Assembly: GCA_029856085.1 (NCBI GenBank)
Contig: JAHQWI010000066.1
Location: 1 to 46,108, forward strand
Source: Promethearchaeia archaeon
GTDB taxonomy: Archaea > Asgardarchaeota > Lokiarchaeia > Sigyniarchaeales > SOKP01
Direction: 5' to 3'
Length of the DNA: 46,108 bases
A program made the position numbers and the translations under genes. Numbering within the stretch: the stretch's first letter is position 1; every line of letters starts with the position of its first letter. Below, in pieces: positions 8,009 through 17,140 of this stretch. The notes beneath the pieces were generated by a model. The model searched no databases and was not told the origin of the DNA. It saw only the letters and a list, made by a program, of their open reading frames with translations.

Positions 8009-9034
8009 TTAGTCTTCTTCTTGGTCCCAGCCGAGGTCGCGTAGCACAGTTCCTAACGTTTCTGATTCTTCCTCTAATACAAATTCAGTATCATATTCAG
8101 AAGCATAAGATTCAATTTCAAAATCAGGAGGTGCTAATTCTTCTAAAGAAGGTAGTTCATCTGATGATGGCAATTCTTCTACCGGAGGAGATTCCTCATA
8201 AGTCGTTGCTTCCTCTATAAGTGATGGTTCTTCAGAAACTAAATCCTCTTCAATTTCCATTGGTGTGTAGTCATCCAGAGCTATTGGAGGAACTTCATCG
8301 TCATAAACTTTAAATTGTGGGTGAGTTTTAGAAATAGATGTCTCTTCAAATTGATTGATTTCTTCAAATTGAGGGGTGATAGTTTCCCCTATTTCTTTCA
8401 CTTCATGATCAATACCAAGGTCAATGGATTTTGGGATTGAGACAACATTACTATCAACTTCTGCTTCAAGATCCTCGAATTTTTCGCCTTCTTTTTCCCA
8501 ATCATCCAAAAATCCTAACAAATCATCTAAAGCAGCTTTATCTTGTTCAACTGAAGGTTTTTTAATGGTTGAAACCTTTTCCTCCATTTGTTGTTGTTCG
8601 ATTTTCTCCATTTCTGACACTTCTAAAGAAAGCATCATTTCAGTTTCTTCATCGCCAGAAATTAATTTATTTAGCTTTCTTGCTAATTCTCTCAAATAAC
8701 CTAGATAAAATCCTATTCGGACAACAGCTCTTAATCCCCCAAATACGATAAATTCATCATTTATCGCCATTAATATGCTATATCCAGAAGAATTATGTAA
8801 AATTATTTCAGTTAAAGCCCCATGGTCAGTTGCTTGATTTAATCTTAAACCTAAATCAATTAAAGCTGTACTTGAGGCCGATGTTGCATCCGCATCCAAG
8901 TCTGAGGATGATGCGGTTGCTACTTTCATCCCTACTCTATCAAGGACGGCCAAATTTTCTAATTCAGTTTTACTCTCTTCATCTTTTAAAAGATACATCA
9001 TTTTTTCTTGGATATCTTTAGCAATCGATGACAT
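8009..9034 (-). CDS. roadblock/LC7-domain protein with long acidic tail
   Basis: Residues 1-125 form a roadblock/LC7-type domain: an initial helix, LAVLDRVGMKVATASSSDLD, a second helix with LGLRLNQATDHGALTEIIL, then GYSILMAINDEFIVFGGL. Roadblock proteins dimerise and serve as scaffolds or regulators of small GTPases (MglB, Ragulator, dynein light chain), and they are abundant in Asgards. From about residue 130 the chain is very acidic and low in complexity, with many Glu/Ser/Pro repeats. It ends in a short, better-structured segment, LGTVLRDLGWDQEED, that could be a docking motif. The gene stands alone; its GTPase partner cannot be named. Confidence 0.85.
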   Translation of the reverse strand: MSSIAKDIQEKMMYLLKDEESKTELENLAVLDRVGMKVATASSSDLDADATSASSTALIDLGLRLNQATDHGALTEIILHNSSGYSILMAINDEFIVFGGLRAVVRIGFYLGYLRELARKLNKLISGDEETEMMLSLEVSEMEKIEQQQMEEKVSTIKKPSVEQDKAALDDLLGFLDDWEKEGEKFEDLEAEVDSNVVSIPKSIDLGIDHEVKEIGETITPQFEEINQFEETSISKTHPQFKVYDDEVPPIALDDYTPMEIEEDLVSEEPSLIEEATTYEESPPVEELPSSDELPSLEELAPPDFEIESYASEYDTEFVLEEESETLGTVLRDLGWDQEED

Positions 9035-9141
9035 TTATTATTCCTATACAAGATAATTTGAATTGAATAAGATTTTAAAATTGAGATTTAAGTATAAATA
9101 GAAAGACTATTTTAATATATTTTTTCTTTATTCTATTTTAT

Positions 9142-9846
9142 TTAGAACTTATCTAAATTCATTTGAGTAGTAGAAGATTGTTCAATCTTCCCAAAAGAAT
9201 AATCAGATAAGTCAGTAATTATTATCTTAATTTTATCGACTACTTCTTTTGGAGTTAGAGCATTTGTGTCAATAGGAAACACATTGGTTTTAGTAGATAA
9301 GAATTGTTTATAATAAGTAAGAATTTTTAGTAAATAGTTATTATCATCCTCATTCCATTCTCTTCTTATTTTATCAAGTGAGCCTCTCTGTACTATCCTT
9401 TTTAAAATTACATCAGGTTTCGCAGTCAAATTAATTATATAATTTTCCTTCCACTTAATGGAACTATAAGTATCTAGAATAAGAGTAAAATCTTTCTCTT
9501 TAAGATTTAAACTCTTAGAATATATTAATACACATAAAGGAGTTCTATCTAATATTATTATTCTACCGTTGTAATTATTATCAAAATTCATAATATTTTG
9601 ATTTCTTCTAATGAGTTGTTGAAGAAAATGAAGTTCACTTCTAAAACCAATCTGCTTATCTGAAGAACCAAACGGAAATGGCGGTTTTTTTACATATCTT
9701 TCAGGAAAAAATTTAAATTTATTATTTTCTTTAAGTATTTTTTTAAGAAGATTGAAGACTGTTGTTTTACCTACTCCATGAACCCCCGCAAGGGATATAA
9801 CTATATTGTCCTTAGAACCCTTATTTCTGTAAAACGTCTTACTCAA
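9142..9846 (-). CDS. P-loop nucleoside/nucleotide kinase-like protein
   Basis: The 234-residue protein has a Walker A motif GVHGVGKTT (about 21-29), an FFPERY segment and LDRTPLCVLIYSK, which resembles the DR(S/T) active-site motif of deoxynucleoside and thymidylate kinases. A basic segment, RGSLDKIRREW, could be the LID. This suggests phosphate transfer to a nucleoside or nucleotide, but substrate residues are not diagnostic and a general AAA-type ATP-binding protein remains possible. It is a single gene with AT-rich flanks. Confidence 0.6.
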   Translation of the reverse strand: MSKTFYRNKGSKDNIVISLAGVHGVGKTTVFNLLKKILKENNKFKFFPERYVKKPPFPFGSSDKQIGFRSELHFLQQLIRRNQNIMNFDNNYNGRIIILDRTPLCVLIYSKSLNLKEKDFTLILDTYSSIKWKENYIINLTAKPDVILKRIVQRGSLDKIRREWNEDDNNYLLKILTYYKQFLSTKTNVFPIDTNALTPKEVVDKIKIIITDLSDYSFGKIEQSSTTQMNLDKF

Positions 9847-9964
9847 TCTTTTTACTCCTATCTACTAATATTTTATCGTGTAAAAATAATTGAAATAATT
9901 ATAGAGATTATTGATTTTCCTTATTATTAAAATTTTATATTGAGGGAGTAATGAAAGGTTGAAA

Positions 9965-11041
9965 CTAAAAATAGATTAAGACAATTAAGAGAATGTTATA
10001 AAAAACACTTGCAATGAGAGTACTATAAATGTTCCCATTTGATAATTCAAAAAGAATTCCTAATACTACAAATCCCAAGAAATTCAATAAGAAGTAGGCG
10101 GGATTAGGATATATAAATATAATAAAAATTGAATAGATCAATGCAACCGAAAGAATTGTATAAACGTCATTACGAAATTTCTGTTTTAAAGCGTTATGCA
10201 AAACGCCTCTATATACAATTTCTAATGATGCCGCTCCAATAGCAATTAATACTATAAGCAAGAAAACATATATAAAATCTGCATCTCTAATAATTTGATT
10301 TTGTATGATGATCTCAGTTTCCATATCAAAAATATCCAAGCCTATCTCGGCTAAATAGCTGATTAAAGAATTGTAAAAAAGGTTTAGTAATATTAAACTA
10401 ATTGCTCCTATTACACCTATAAAAATGCCTATTAAAACTCTTTTAGAATCTTTAGAAAAGCCTAATTTTGAATAGCTATGATTTTTTGATAGTATGTAAT
10501 ATATAGGATAAATAACAATTAACATTTCAGGGATTTGGCTTACTATAAGCATTTGAATATTTTGTTCAATAGATTCACCGTCCCCTTGAAAAACTAATAA
10601 GAAATATATAAGAAAAAAGGCTATAATGTAAACGTATATACAAGTTCCAAAGACATTTAAGCCTTCTTTTAAATTCCATTTATCCTTTTTTAATATAAAT
10701 TTTTGTTCGGGTTCTAATTTTTTGTCTGTAAATATCAATCCTGGTTTTTTTTGGATAGCAATTTTTTTTACCGCAGGAATTTTTTCTAAGGTAGTATTGC
10801 AAATCGGACATTGTTCTAAAATTGTTGAGGTAACAATTGAACCACAACCAGGACATTTACGTGAAATTTCAACCCTTTGCATTGAAACTGGTTTATGAAT
10901 AGGACGTGGTCCTATTGGTGTTTCACTTGGACTAAGTTTTATCACTAGCTTACCGCAATTTGGGCAATAAGTTTTATTTTTCTCGACATCAGCACCACAA
11001 TAAACGCAGTATTTAATTTTTTTTTCGTTATCTTTCGACAT
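9965..11041 (-). CDS. zinc-ribbon protein with degenerate CPBP membrane domain
   Basis: Two N-terminal zinc ribbons are evident (C12/C15/C26/C29 and C63/C66/C78/C81). They are followed from about residue 128 by seven or so membrane helices. The membrane part has CPBP architecture, but its motifs are damaged: the first motif reads LEIVYRG (273-279) instead of EExxxRG, the second has no histidine, and the third reads SVFYN (345-349), with Ser where the catalytic His should be. It is therefore probably not an active protease. A membrane-bound scaffold or a pseudoprotease tethered to a zinc-ribbon partner domain is plausible. Compare the intact paralogue at 1341-1982. Confidence 0.8.
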   Translation of the reverse strand: MSKDNEKKIKYCVYCGADVEKNKTYCPNCGKLVIKLSPSETPIGPRPIHKPVSMQRVEISRKCPGCGSIVTSTILEQCPICNTTLEKIPAVKKIAIQKKPGLIFTDKKLEPEQKFILKKDKWNLKEGLNVFGTCIYVYIIAFFLIYFLLVFQGDGESIEQNIQMLIVSQIPEMLIVIYPIYYILSKNHSYSKLGFSKDSKRVLIGIFIGVIGAISLILLNLFYNSLISYLAEIGLDIFDMETEIIIQNQIIRDADFIYVFLLIVLIAIGAASLEIVYRGVLHNALKQKFRNDVYTILSVALIYSIFIIFIYPNPAYFLLNFLGFVVLGILFELSNGNIYSTLIASVFYNILLIVLIYF

Positions 11042-11193
11042 TATTTACCATTTAATTAAAATTTAGAAAACTCTGTTTTCAAGTAAAATTCTTTTTTAAA
11101 TTAATATTTGCTTTAATATATAAACTAGGGATTAAATAATTTTTGATTATATTTTTATCTACAAAGATTGTCCCGTATCAAGAACGTGTTATC

Positions 11194-11580
11194 ATGTTAA
11201 AGAGAATATTTACAAAAAGAATTAATGAAATCTATGCAAAATATATGAGTAAGGATGTGCTCATTACTGATGACATGGCTAACTTTTTTGGGCTTGAATC
11301 ATTAGGAACATGGAAAGTCCGCGGGAATGGGGTCTTATTACTTACAGAAAAAGAATTATACTTTGGAATGTGGAAACCCAAAAAAGAGTTATTAATTCCA
11401 GTTAAGTCTATCATTAAGATTAGAAATCCAAAATCTCATATGCATAGATCTGCTTTTAGGCCTCTTTTAAAAATAATATATAAGAATGAAAACGGAGAAT
11501 CTGATTCAGTAGCTTGGCATGTACGTCATTTAGGTAAGTGGAATGAAATTCTAAATGAATTGATTTCAACTAATATATAG
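11194..11580 (+). CDS. small PH/GRAM-like domain protein
   Basis: From ATG 11194 the product is 128 residues. The central part, GNGVLLLTEKELYFGMW then ELLIPVKSIIKI, has the beta-strand pattern of GRAM/PH-like domains (a strand reading L-T-x-x-x-L-Y-F followed by an I-P-x-x-x-I strand). It ends in a helix, LGKWNEILNELI. Such domains often bind lipids or proteins at membranes. A longer reading from TTG 11143 is possible but adds an unconvincing leader. The stop is 2 nt from the convergent GH57 gene. The domain call rests on pattern only. Confidence 0.55.
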   Translation: MLKRIFTKRINEIYAKYMSKDVLITDDMANFFGLESLGTWKVRGNGVLLLTEKELYFGMWKPKKELLIPVKSIIKIRNPKSHMHRSAFRPLLKIIYKNENGESDSVAWHVRHLGKWNEILNELISTNI

Positions 11581-11582
11581 AA

Positions 11583-12860
11583 TTACGTATTTCTACTTTC
11601 ATTATACTTTTTCATGGTCTTTTTTGTAATATTAGATAATTCGATTAAAAGTAAACTGTGATATAATGAGATGGAATCATAGTACTCATCACTCTGATCA
11701 GACTTTTCAGCGTAAACTAATGCCATTTGAGCATTCAGTGCAGCTTTCATTAGTAATTCTATCCCTTTATAAATAAGATTTGGGTTCCAAGTTTCATTTT
11801 GAGGATTGGACCACCACATAGGACATGAATAGATTCCGCGATTATAGAAGTATCTGGCGGTGTTGTAGTAATTCTCAATCTCCCTGTCTGTTGTTAAATC
11901 TATATTGTCAGCTAAATTCATTAAATTGTTGAGACTATTCACTAGTTTCCAATAATTCTTATGGATATTGTTTTCTGGATGTTTCCATAAGGGATAAAGA
12001 ATGCCTGCTTGAATATCTTCATAGGTTGTACTCCAGCTCGATTCACGTGGGATGATTTTTTTATTACTAAATGGAAAATATCGATCCAATTCTGAAATAA
12101 ATACAGTTCTAATTCTTTCTTCCTCATTAATAAGATCTAATACCTTTTTTAGAAAAGTTTTTTCGTAATTTTTAATATGATGGCCAAATGTCTCGCCATC
12201 CATAGCAGTAATAATAAATCGATCAATCTTTGTGAAAGATTTTTGCTTAGGGTCTGCCTTTGGCTGGAAAATCTCCTTAATTGTTTTTATAAATTCTTTT
12301 GCTGATATATTTTTAAAGGAAATCTTGTTACTAAGAATATCATCCCTGAAAAACAATTGAAGTCCATCAGGAGAAGTATAAATTTTATCGTATGACCAAT
12401 CCTCAGGACAAGCAATGCCACTCATTATAACCCATTTGTATCCTAACTGACGAATATATTCAGCAACGCTTCCAGATATTGCCAGTTCGGGTGGAAAAAA
12501 ACCTTTTCTTTGCCATCGACCAAATTCTCTCCTATTTATTTCTTCGTTCATCTGAATTTGATATTGGACTTCTTTTTTAGGGATTAAGGGGAGGATGGGA
12601 TGGAATTTAGCAGTCCCGACGATTTCAATTTTACTTTCAGATACTAAGTTTTTTAATAAATCCATAGTATCTGATAAACCAAATTCATATAATAACTCAA
12701 TAAGAACACCACTGATATTTAAACAAAATTTAATATCATCATATTCGTTTAATAAGCTAAATAAAGGTTTGTAGCATTCTTTATCTATTGATTTTAAAAC
12801 TTTAAGGTCTTGGTTGGCTGGCTGGTAAATGTGCAGCAGAGGAGCCCAGAATGTCGTCAT
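11583..12860 (-). CDS. glycoside hydrolase family 57 protein
   Basis: The 425-residue protein has the ordered GH57 motifs: HIYQPAN (10-16, the HQP motif), GTAKFHPILP (82-91), GFFPPELAISG with the nucleophile Glu125, and AMDGETFGHH with the acid/base Asp221. The C-terminal third is helical. GH57 members are retaining alpha-amylases, 4-alpha-glucanotransferases, amylopullulanases or branching enzymes; the motifs do not settle which. A role in alpha-glucan metabolism fits the GT5 glycogen-synthase-like gene at 24.4 kb. No signal peptide is seen, so it is probably cytoplasmic. Confidence 0.88.
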   Translation of the reverse strand: MTTFWAPLLHIYQPANQDLKVLKSIDKECYKPLFSLLNEYDDIKFCLNISGVLIELLYEFGLSDTMDLLKNLVSESKIEIVGTAKFHPILPLIPKKEVQYQIQMNEEINRREFGRWQRKGFFPPELAISGSVAEYIRQLGYKWVIMSGIACPEDWSYDKIYTSPDGLQLFFRDDILSNKISFKNISAKEFIKTIKEIFQPKADPKQKSFTKIDRFIITAMDGETFGHHIKNYEKTFLKKVLDLINEEERIRTVFISELDRYFPFSNKKIIPRESSWSTTYEDIQAGILYPLWKHPENNIHKNYWKLVNSLNNLMNLADNIDLTTDREIENYYNTARYFYNRGIYSCPMWWSNPQNETWNPNLIYKGIELLMKAALNAQMALVYAEKSDQSDEYYDSISLYHSLLLIELSNITKKTMKKYNESRNT

Positions 12861-12958
12861 GGTTCTTGGTTAGTATTAATTTACTATATAATTATTCAAT
12901 AAAGAATGAATTTTTAAAACTATGTACTATTTGTTAACATTATCTAAATGCTTTTTGA

Positions 12959-14086
12959 GTGATAAATTTGAGTGAAATAAAATTTGGTCATCAATTATAT
13001 TATCTTCATTCTTATGACTTTTTTCGAAAAAAAGTTATAGCAGCGAGTAAGGAAAATTGGGATTCTCTTTGGCTTCCTGATCACCTATCTGGTATGGGAG
13101 GTACATTAGTTGATGATTATTTGAGTCCCTGGTCACTGTTTGGTGCAATGGCAGAATTAGTTAAGGGAAAATCTTTTGGGACGGCTGTTACAGATCCTCA
13201 TAGAATCCATCCGGCAGTTCTTGCGCAGTTATGTACTTCTATTAATCACCTTACAGAAGGTAATTTTATTTTAGGGTTTGGTGCTGGTGAGGCGATGAAT
13301 TTAAAGGCTTACGGCATTCCTTCTGGTCATGCGCTCTCTAAGATGAGAGAGGCTATAAATATGATGAAGTCATTCTGGGATGAAGGAAGAAATGTTTCGT
13401 TCAAGGGTCAGCACTATAATGCGGAAAATGCAGTTTTACTCCCAAAACCCGTATCAAAAATTCCTTTATGGATAGGAGCCAACTCTCCAAAAACTTTAAA
13501 GCTGACTGGTGAAATAGCTGATGGATGGATGCCTGTTGGAATTGATTCCAAGTCCTATATAGCTAAAAAACAACAAATTGTTAAAGCAATGAATGAAAAG
13601 GGAAGGGATTTGGACAAATTTTCATTTGGGGTATTTCAATTTACCTTTATTAACGATGATACAAATAAGATCAATCAAAGAATACAAGGAAGTAAATTTG
13701 AATTAATAACAAGTCCTCGTCGAATAAAAGAATTAGGATATTGGAAAGATGAGTACGAACAACTGTATATAGATGCTACCGGCTATAAAAGTGAAGAGTT
13801 GAATATTCTAAAGATTGATAGAGATGATGTTTTGAAATTTGATCTTAGAAAATTAGAACCGATAGTAAGAGATATTCCAGATGATTTAATACGCGATGGC
13901 ACGATGATTGGAACAAAAGAAGATATCATTAAAAGAATTCGTACGTATGTAGAAGCAGGCGCAAATCATTTCATATTTTCATCTACTAATGGAGCTTCGA
14001 GTAAAAATGCTCCATTTACTTACTGGGACGCTTCAAGAATAATTAGCGAAGAAATAATTCCATTATTTAAAAACTCGAATGTCTAA
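12959..14086 (+). CDS. F420-dependent LLM-class oxidoreductase
   Basis: The 375-residue TIM-barrel protein belongs to the luciferase-like monooxygenase family: WDSLWLPDHLSGMG near the N-terminus, LGFGAGEAMNLKAYG in the middle, SKMREAINMMKSFWDEG, and PLWIGANSPKTLKLTGEIADGW. This is the pattern of archaeal F420-dependent members (methylene-H4MPT reductase, glucose-6-phosphate dehydrogenase and alcohol dehydrogenase types). The substrate cannot be told from motifs. A methylene-H4MPT reductase role would fit the mch gene at 43.7 kb, but the inserts do not specifically support it. Start is GTG 12959, with a TTG three codons later possible. Confidence 0.88.
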   Translation: MINLSEIKFGHQLYYLHSYDFFRKKVIAASKENWDSLWLPDHLSGMGGTLVDDYLSPWSLFGAMAELVKGKSFGTAVTDPHRIHPAVLAQLCTSINHLTEGNFILGFGAGEAMNLKAYGIPSGHALSKMREAINMMKSFWDEGRNVSFKGQHYNAENAVLLPKPVSKIPLWIGANSPKTLKLTGEIADGWMPVGIDSKSYIAKKQQIVKAMNEKGRDLDKFSFGVFQFTFINDDTNKINQRIQGSKFELITSPRRIKELGYWKDEYEQLYIDATGYKSEELNILKIDRDDVLKFDLRKLEPIVRDIPDDLIRDGTMIGTKEDIIKRIRTYVEAGANHFIFSSTNGASSKNAPFTYWDASRIISEEIIPLFKNSNV

Positions 14087-14110
14087 AATTTATAAATACT
14101 TCTTCTTATC

Positions 14111-15226
14111 TTATTTTTCAATTATAGTTTCTTTAATAGGTGTACCGAAATGAGTCGCACCAGGACCTATATGAACTAAGACCTTATCTCCAATCTTAAT
14201 ATCAACAACAGGTTTAGCTTTACCATCAACTCCTACTAAACGAATTGTTTCAGCATTTTGGCAAATGCAACTTATAGGAATTTTTTTATCTTCTATTGAA
14301 GCTTCCAATTCAAATCTCAACATTGGCCTTGTTTCAATTTTAACCCTTCCAATTGATACAATTCTAACCTCACCTTTTTCTGTAATTGCTAAAACTCTAT
14401 CTCCTCCTTTCAATTCACTCAGATATTTGGTTCGATATTTTTTTTCTGGATCATCGTCAGGTACTAAAACATAAGCAGATACATCCCCCGCGTTGACTCT
14501 AAATGGTCTGGATGCTACAAATTGTGTTTCAAATGTTTCGGAATGAATTAAACAAAAACCTGTAGCTGTTGAACCTACCAAAAGTCCTTCTCCTACTTTT
14601 AGAAGTGAAGTTGTATCGACACACACTCTTTCAGCTTCAGGTATACTCTCAATATTAACTACTTTTGCTTTTAAAAGTTCAATCTGAAAAGTGACATGCA
14701 TAAGCTTTTTTAATTGAATAATATCATTGATACTTTTTGGCGTCAAAAGTATTCCATCTACTCCAATTTCTAATGTTTTTAACATTAATTCCGCTTCATC
14801 AACTGTATCTACTGCAGCAATTAAATCAGTATCGGTTTTATGCATTTCGGCTATAAGGTTTTCAAAAGGGATAATTTTCCAGTCTTCAGCTGATACAATA
14901 ATAAAATCGACTTGTTTACTTTTAGAAAGTTCTATAATCGCTTTCTCATCATCCTTCGATTTTAATTCTTTATAAAATCCAATTATGCCTTCTGAAATTT
15001 CATTATTAGCTAGTATTTCATTTAGTTTCTCCATAGTATCAGTTATAAAATAATTCACTGGAATATCCAGATCTTTTGTAAAGAGATTAATACGTTCTAT
15101 TTTTTTAAACTCAGAATAAGTTTTATTTGATACTAAATAATTTAAGATGTCCTTATTAAATGCTTCTTGAACTAATTCTTTAAAATTGCTTTGCTTACTC
15201 TCAAAATTTAGGATTATTTTTTTCAT
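14111..15226 (-). CDS. 3-dehydroquinate synthase type II (archaeal AroB')
   Basis: The 371-residue protein matches archaeal DHQ synthase II. The N-terminal half contains the VDTVDEAELMLKTLEIGVDGILL segment; the C-terminal half has VGEGLLVGSTATGFCLIHSE, FRVNAGDVSAYVLVPDD, YLSELKGGDRVLAI and HIGPGATHFGTPI. The enzyme converts an aldol-derived C7 sugar amine to 3-dehydroquinate by NAD-dependent oxidative deamination, the alternative entry to the shikimate pathway used by archaea lacking DAHP synthase. It is divergent from the ESCRT-III gene; no other aro gene is present. Confidence 0.93.
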   Translation of the reverse strand: MKKIILNFESKQSNFKELVQEAFNKDILNYLVSNKTYSEFKKIERINLFTKDLDIPVNYFITDTMEKLNEILANNEISEGIIGFYKELKSKDDEKAIIELSKSKQVDFIIVSAEDWKIIPFENLIAEMHKTDTDLIAAVDTVDEAELMLKTLEIGVDGILLTPKSINDIIQLKKLMHVTFQIELLKAKVVNIESIPEAERVCVDTTSLLKVGEGLLVGSTATGFCLIHSETFETQFVASRPFRVNAGDVSAYVLVPDDDPEKKYRTKYLSELKGGDRVLAITEKGEVRIVSIGRVKIETRPMLRFELEASIEDKKIPISCICQNAETIRLVGVDGKAKPVVDIKIGDKVLVHIGPGATHFGTPIKETIIEK

Positions 15227-15353
15227 AATAAATCAAAATTTGGTCTATGAAAACTTTTTTGTTGAGAATTAATTTATTATATTATATTGAATAATATTAA
15301 ATTTTTAAGTTAGTAAAATCATATAATTCATAAAAAAAAGAGTTGAATAGTCA

Positions 15354-16001
15354 GTGGGATTAAAAAAAAAGCTATTTCCTCGGAAAGGTAAAGAGAAAGA
15401 TGACTTAATATCAAAGGCTAAGGGCCATATCCATAGATTAAATTTAATTAATAGGAATTATAGCAAACGAGCTGAGATAAGCCGTAAAAATGCGAAGATA
15501 GCATTGAAACGTGGTGAAAAAGATCGCGCGAAGAATTATCTTATTCAATACAAGTCTTATAATACTAAAGTTGATAGAACAAGTAATATTAGGGGGAAAA
15601 TAGAACGGCAGATTCAAGCAATCGAAGAGGGACAATTAATCTCGGCTACAGGTGATATTTTTAGTGGAATACGCGATGAATTAGAATATATTGCTACAAA
15701 AGCATCTCCTGCAAAGGTTGCAGAAATTGCAGAAGATTCTGAAGCTTATGTTGCAGAAATTGAAGAGGCCGCAGATATTTTAGCAGGAGACCCTGAAATT
15801 GATCTTGCAATTGATGTTACAGAGGAATTAAATCAACTTGAAACCGAGATGCTTCTTGATCAAGGAGGAACAATGCCTGAAACACCTTCAGATGATTTAC
15901 AGTATATTCCGGAATATGAAATTGAAGAACTTGACGAAGTTAAATCAAAAGAAAAACTAAATAAAGAAATAGAAAAATTAAAGAAGGAACTACAAAGCTA
16001 A
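15354..16001 (+). CDS. ESCRT-III (Snf7-family) protein
   Basis: The 215-residue protein has the ESCRT-III layout: a basic N-terminus (GLKKKLFPRKGKEK), a long charged helical hairpin with KNAKIALKRGEKDRAKNYLIQYK, an acidic second half (SPAKVAEIAEDSEAYVAEIEEA) and a C-terminal helix (KEKLNKEIEKLKKEL) that could act in autoinhibition or Vps4 binding. The family polymerises on membranes to constrict and cut them. The start is GTG 15354: an in-frame TAG two codons upstream rules out a longer form. Vps4 and ESCRT-II genes, often beside Asgard ESCRT-III genes, are absent here. Confidence 0.88.
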   Translation: MGLKKKLFPRKGKEKDDLISKAKGHIHRLNLINRNYSKRAEISRKNAKIALKRGEKDRAKNYLIQYKSYNTKVDRTSNIRGKIERQIQAIEEGQLISATGDIFSGIRDELEYIATKASPAKVAEIAEDSEAYVAEIEEAADILAGDPEIDLAIDVTEELNQLETEMLLDQGGTMPETPSDDLQYIPEYEIEELDEVKSKEKLNKEIEKLKKELQS

Positions 16002-16044
16002 TACTTTTTCTTAAATTTTTTACACATTCCAGATAAATTTATCA

Positions 16045-17058
16045 TTATTTGATTCTTTTTAACGCTTGGACCATATTTTTTAGTTTTCTGATTGTAATTT
16101 CATAACTGAGTTCTTCTCCAAAAGTGTCTTTTAAAGGCAGAAAACCACAATCAGGTTTAATTAATAAATTTTCCTTACCGTATTGTTTAATTGCCTTTCG
16201 AATATAAGCTTCAAGAGTGTCTATTCCTTCAACATAATCATCGATTTCATATCCTTCTACGGGTAAAAACTTAGATTTAACTGTGCCTAAAGCTAAAAAT
16301 TTATCGGTATTTGTAAGATGTTCTTTTTGAAAAATATCAAAGTTTTCCTCGTTAGTTCTAAACTCATGGTCTAATATGTTCACTTCAGTTTGAAGGAGTA
16401 TATCACGGCATTTAGGGCTAATTCTTCCACACACATGAATTGATGATAAAGATTTAATTTCTGAGATAGATTTATTTAGAATTTCTAAAATGAAATCTTC
16501 AGAGTGAAATAGCACTTTTCTTCCTATTAAAATCCCCAAAAGAGGTTCGTCCATAGAAATTATATCTATACCCATATCATTATACGCTTTTCCTAATTGT
16601 TTCATGATTTCTGCTAATTTTTCCACAATCCAATCTATCATTACTGCTCTAGGTTCTGTAAAGATTCTGGCTTTTAAACCCTTAGCAACTTCACCTTTCA
16701 AAATTATTTCAGATGCTAAGGTGAATGGACCAGTTAAACAGGCTTTTGTTCCTTTAATTTGTTCTAAAAGCTGTGGTCGTTCATTAAAAAAGCTTTTAAT
16801 AAATTCACCGTATTCTAAGGCTACCGGGTTTTCCGGGATTTTGAAATCATCTGATAAATAAAATTTATGGTTAATTTCTTCTAATTGGGTAATTTCTTTT
16901 GCTAATGGGGATAAAAACTGAGAAATCATAGAAATTAATTGAGGATAACATGGATAATCAATGCCAATTTGAATTAAATCATTAAATGTCTTTAGCATAT
17001 TTTCATTACTATTATTTAAAGGCCAACTTCCAACTACCGTAGTGGAGGGATTATCCAT
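16045..17058 (-). CDS. cobalamin-independent methionine synthase-like protein (MetE catalytic domain)
   Basis: The 337-residue protein corresponds to the C-terminal catalytic barrel of MetE. It starts TTVVGSWP and carries the zinc-binding residues of the family: HVC (H208, C210), DHEF with Glu232, and KPDCGF (C304), plus SMDEP (168-172). It lacks the MetE N-terminal domain, as archaeal core-MetE proteins do. Methyl transfer to homocysteine is expected; in archaea the donor may be a corrinoid protein rather than a folate. A 17-nt palindrome lies about 46 nt upstream of the start. Confidence 0.85.
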   Translation of the reverse strand: MDNPSTTVVGSWPLNNSNENMLKTFNDLIQIGIDYPCYPQLISMISQFLSPLAKEITQLEEINHKFYLSDDFKIPENPVALEYGEFIKSFFNERPQLLEQIKGTKACLTGPFTLASEIILKGEVAKGLKARIFTEPRAVMIDWIVEKLAEIMKQLGKAYNDMGIDIISMDEPLLGILIGRKVLFHSEDFILEILNKSISEIKSLSSIHVCGRISPKCRDILLQTEVNILDHEFRTNEENFDIFQKEHLTNTDKFLALGTVKSKFLPVEGYEIDDYVEGIDTLEAYIRKAIKQYGKENLLIKPDCGFLPLKDTFGEELSYEITIRKLKNMVQALKRIK

Positions 17059-17103
17059 ATTTTCTATAAAGCTTAAAAGAATATAAACTTAGATTATGTA
17101 AAA

Positions 17104-17120
17104 TATGCAGAATCTGCATA
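17104..17120. promoter_or_regulatory. 17-nt palindrome upstream of the MetE-like gene
   Basis: A perfect inverted repeat with 8-bp arms, TATGCAGA-A-TCTGCATA, lies between the end of the zinc-finger gene and the start of the MetE-like gene, 46 to 62 nt upstream of the latter. Position and symmetry fit an operator for a dimeric regulator controlling methionine synthesis. No regulator is identified. Confidence 0.5.
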
Positions 17121-17140
17121 AAATATGTTTTAATAAAGAT

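Noticed and set aside
11143-11193. TTG-initiated extension of the PH/GRAM-like gene
   Set aside because: The added 17 residues look like translated non-coding AT-rich sequence; the ATG at 11194 gives a better N-terminus.
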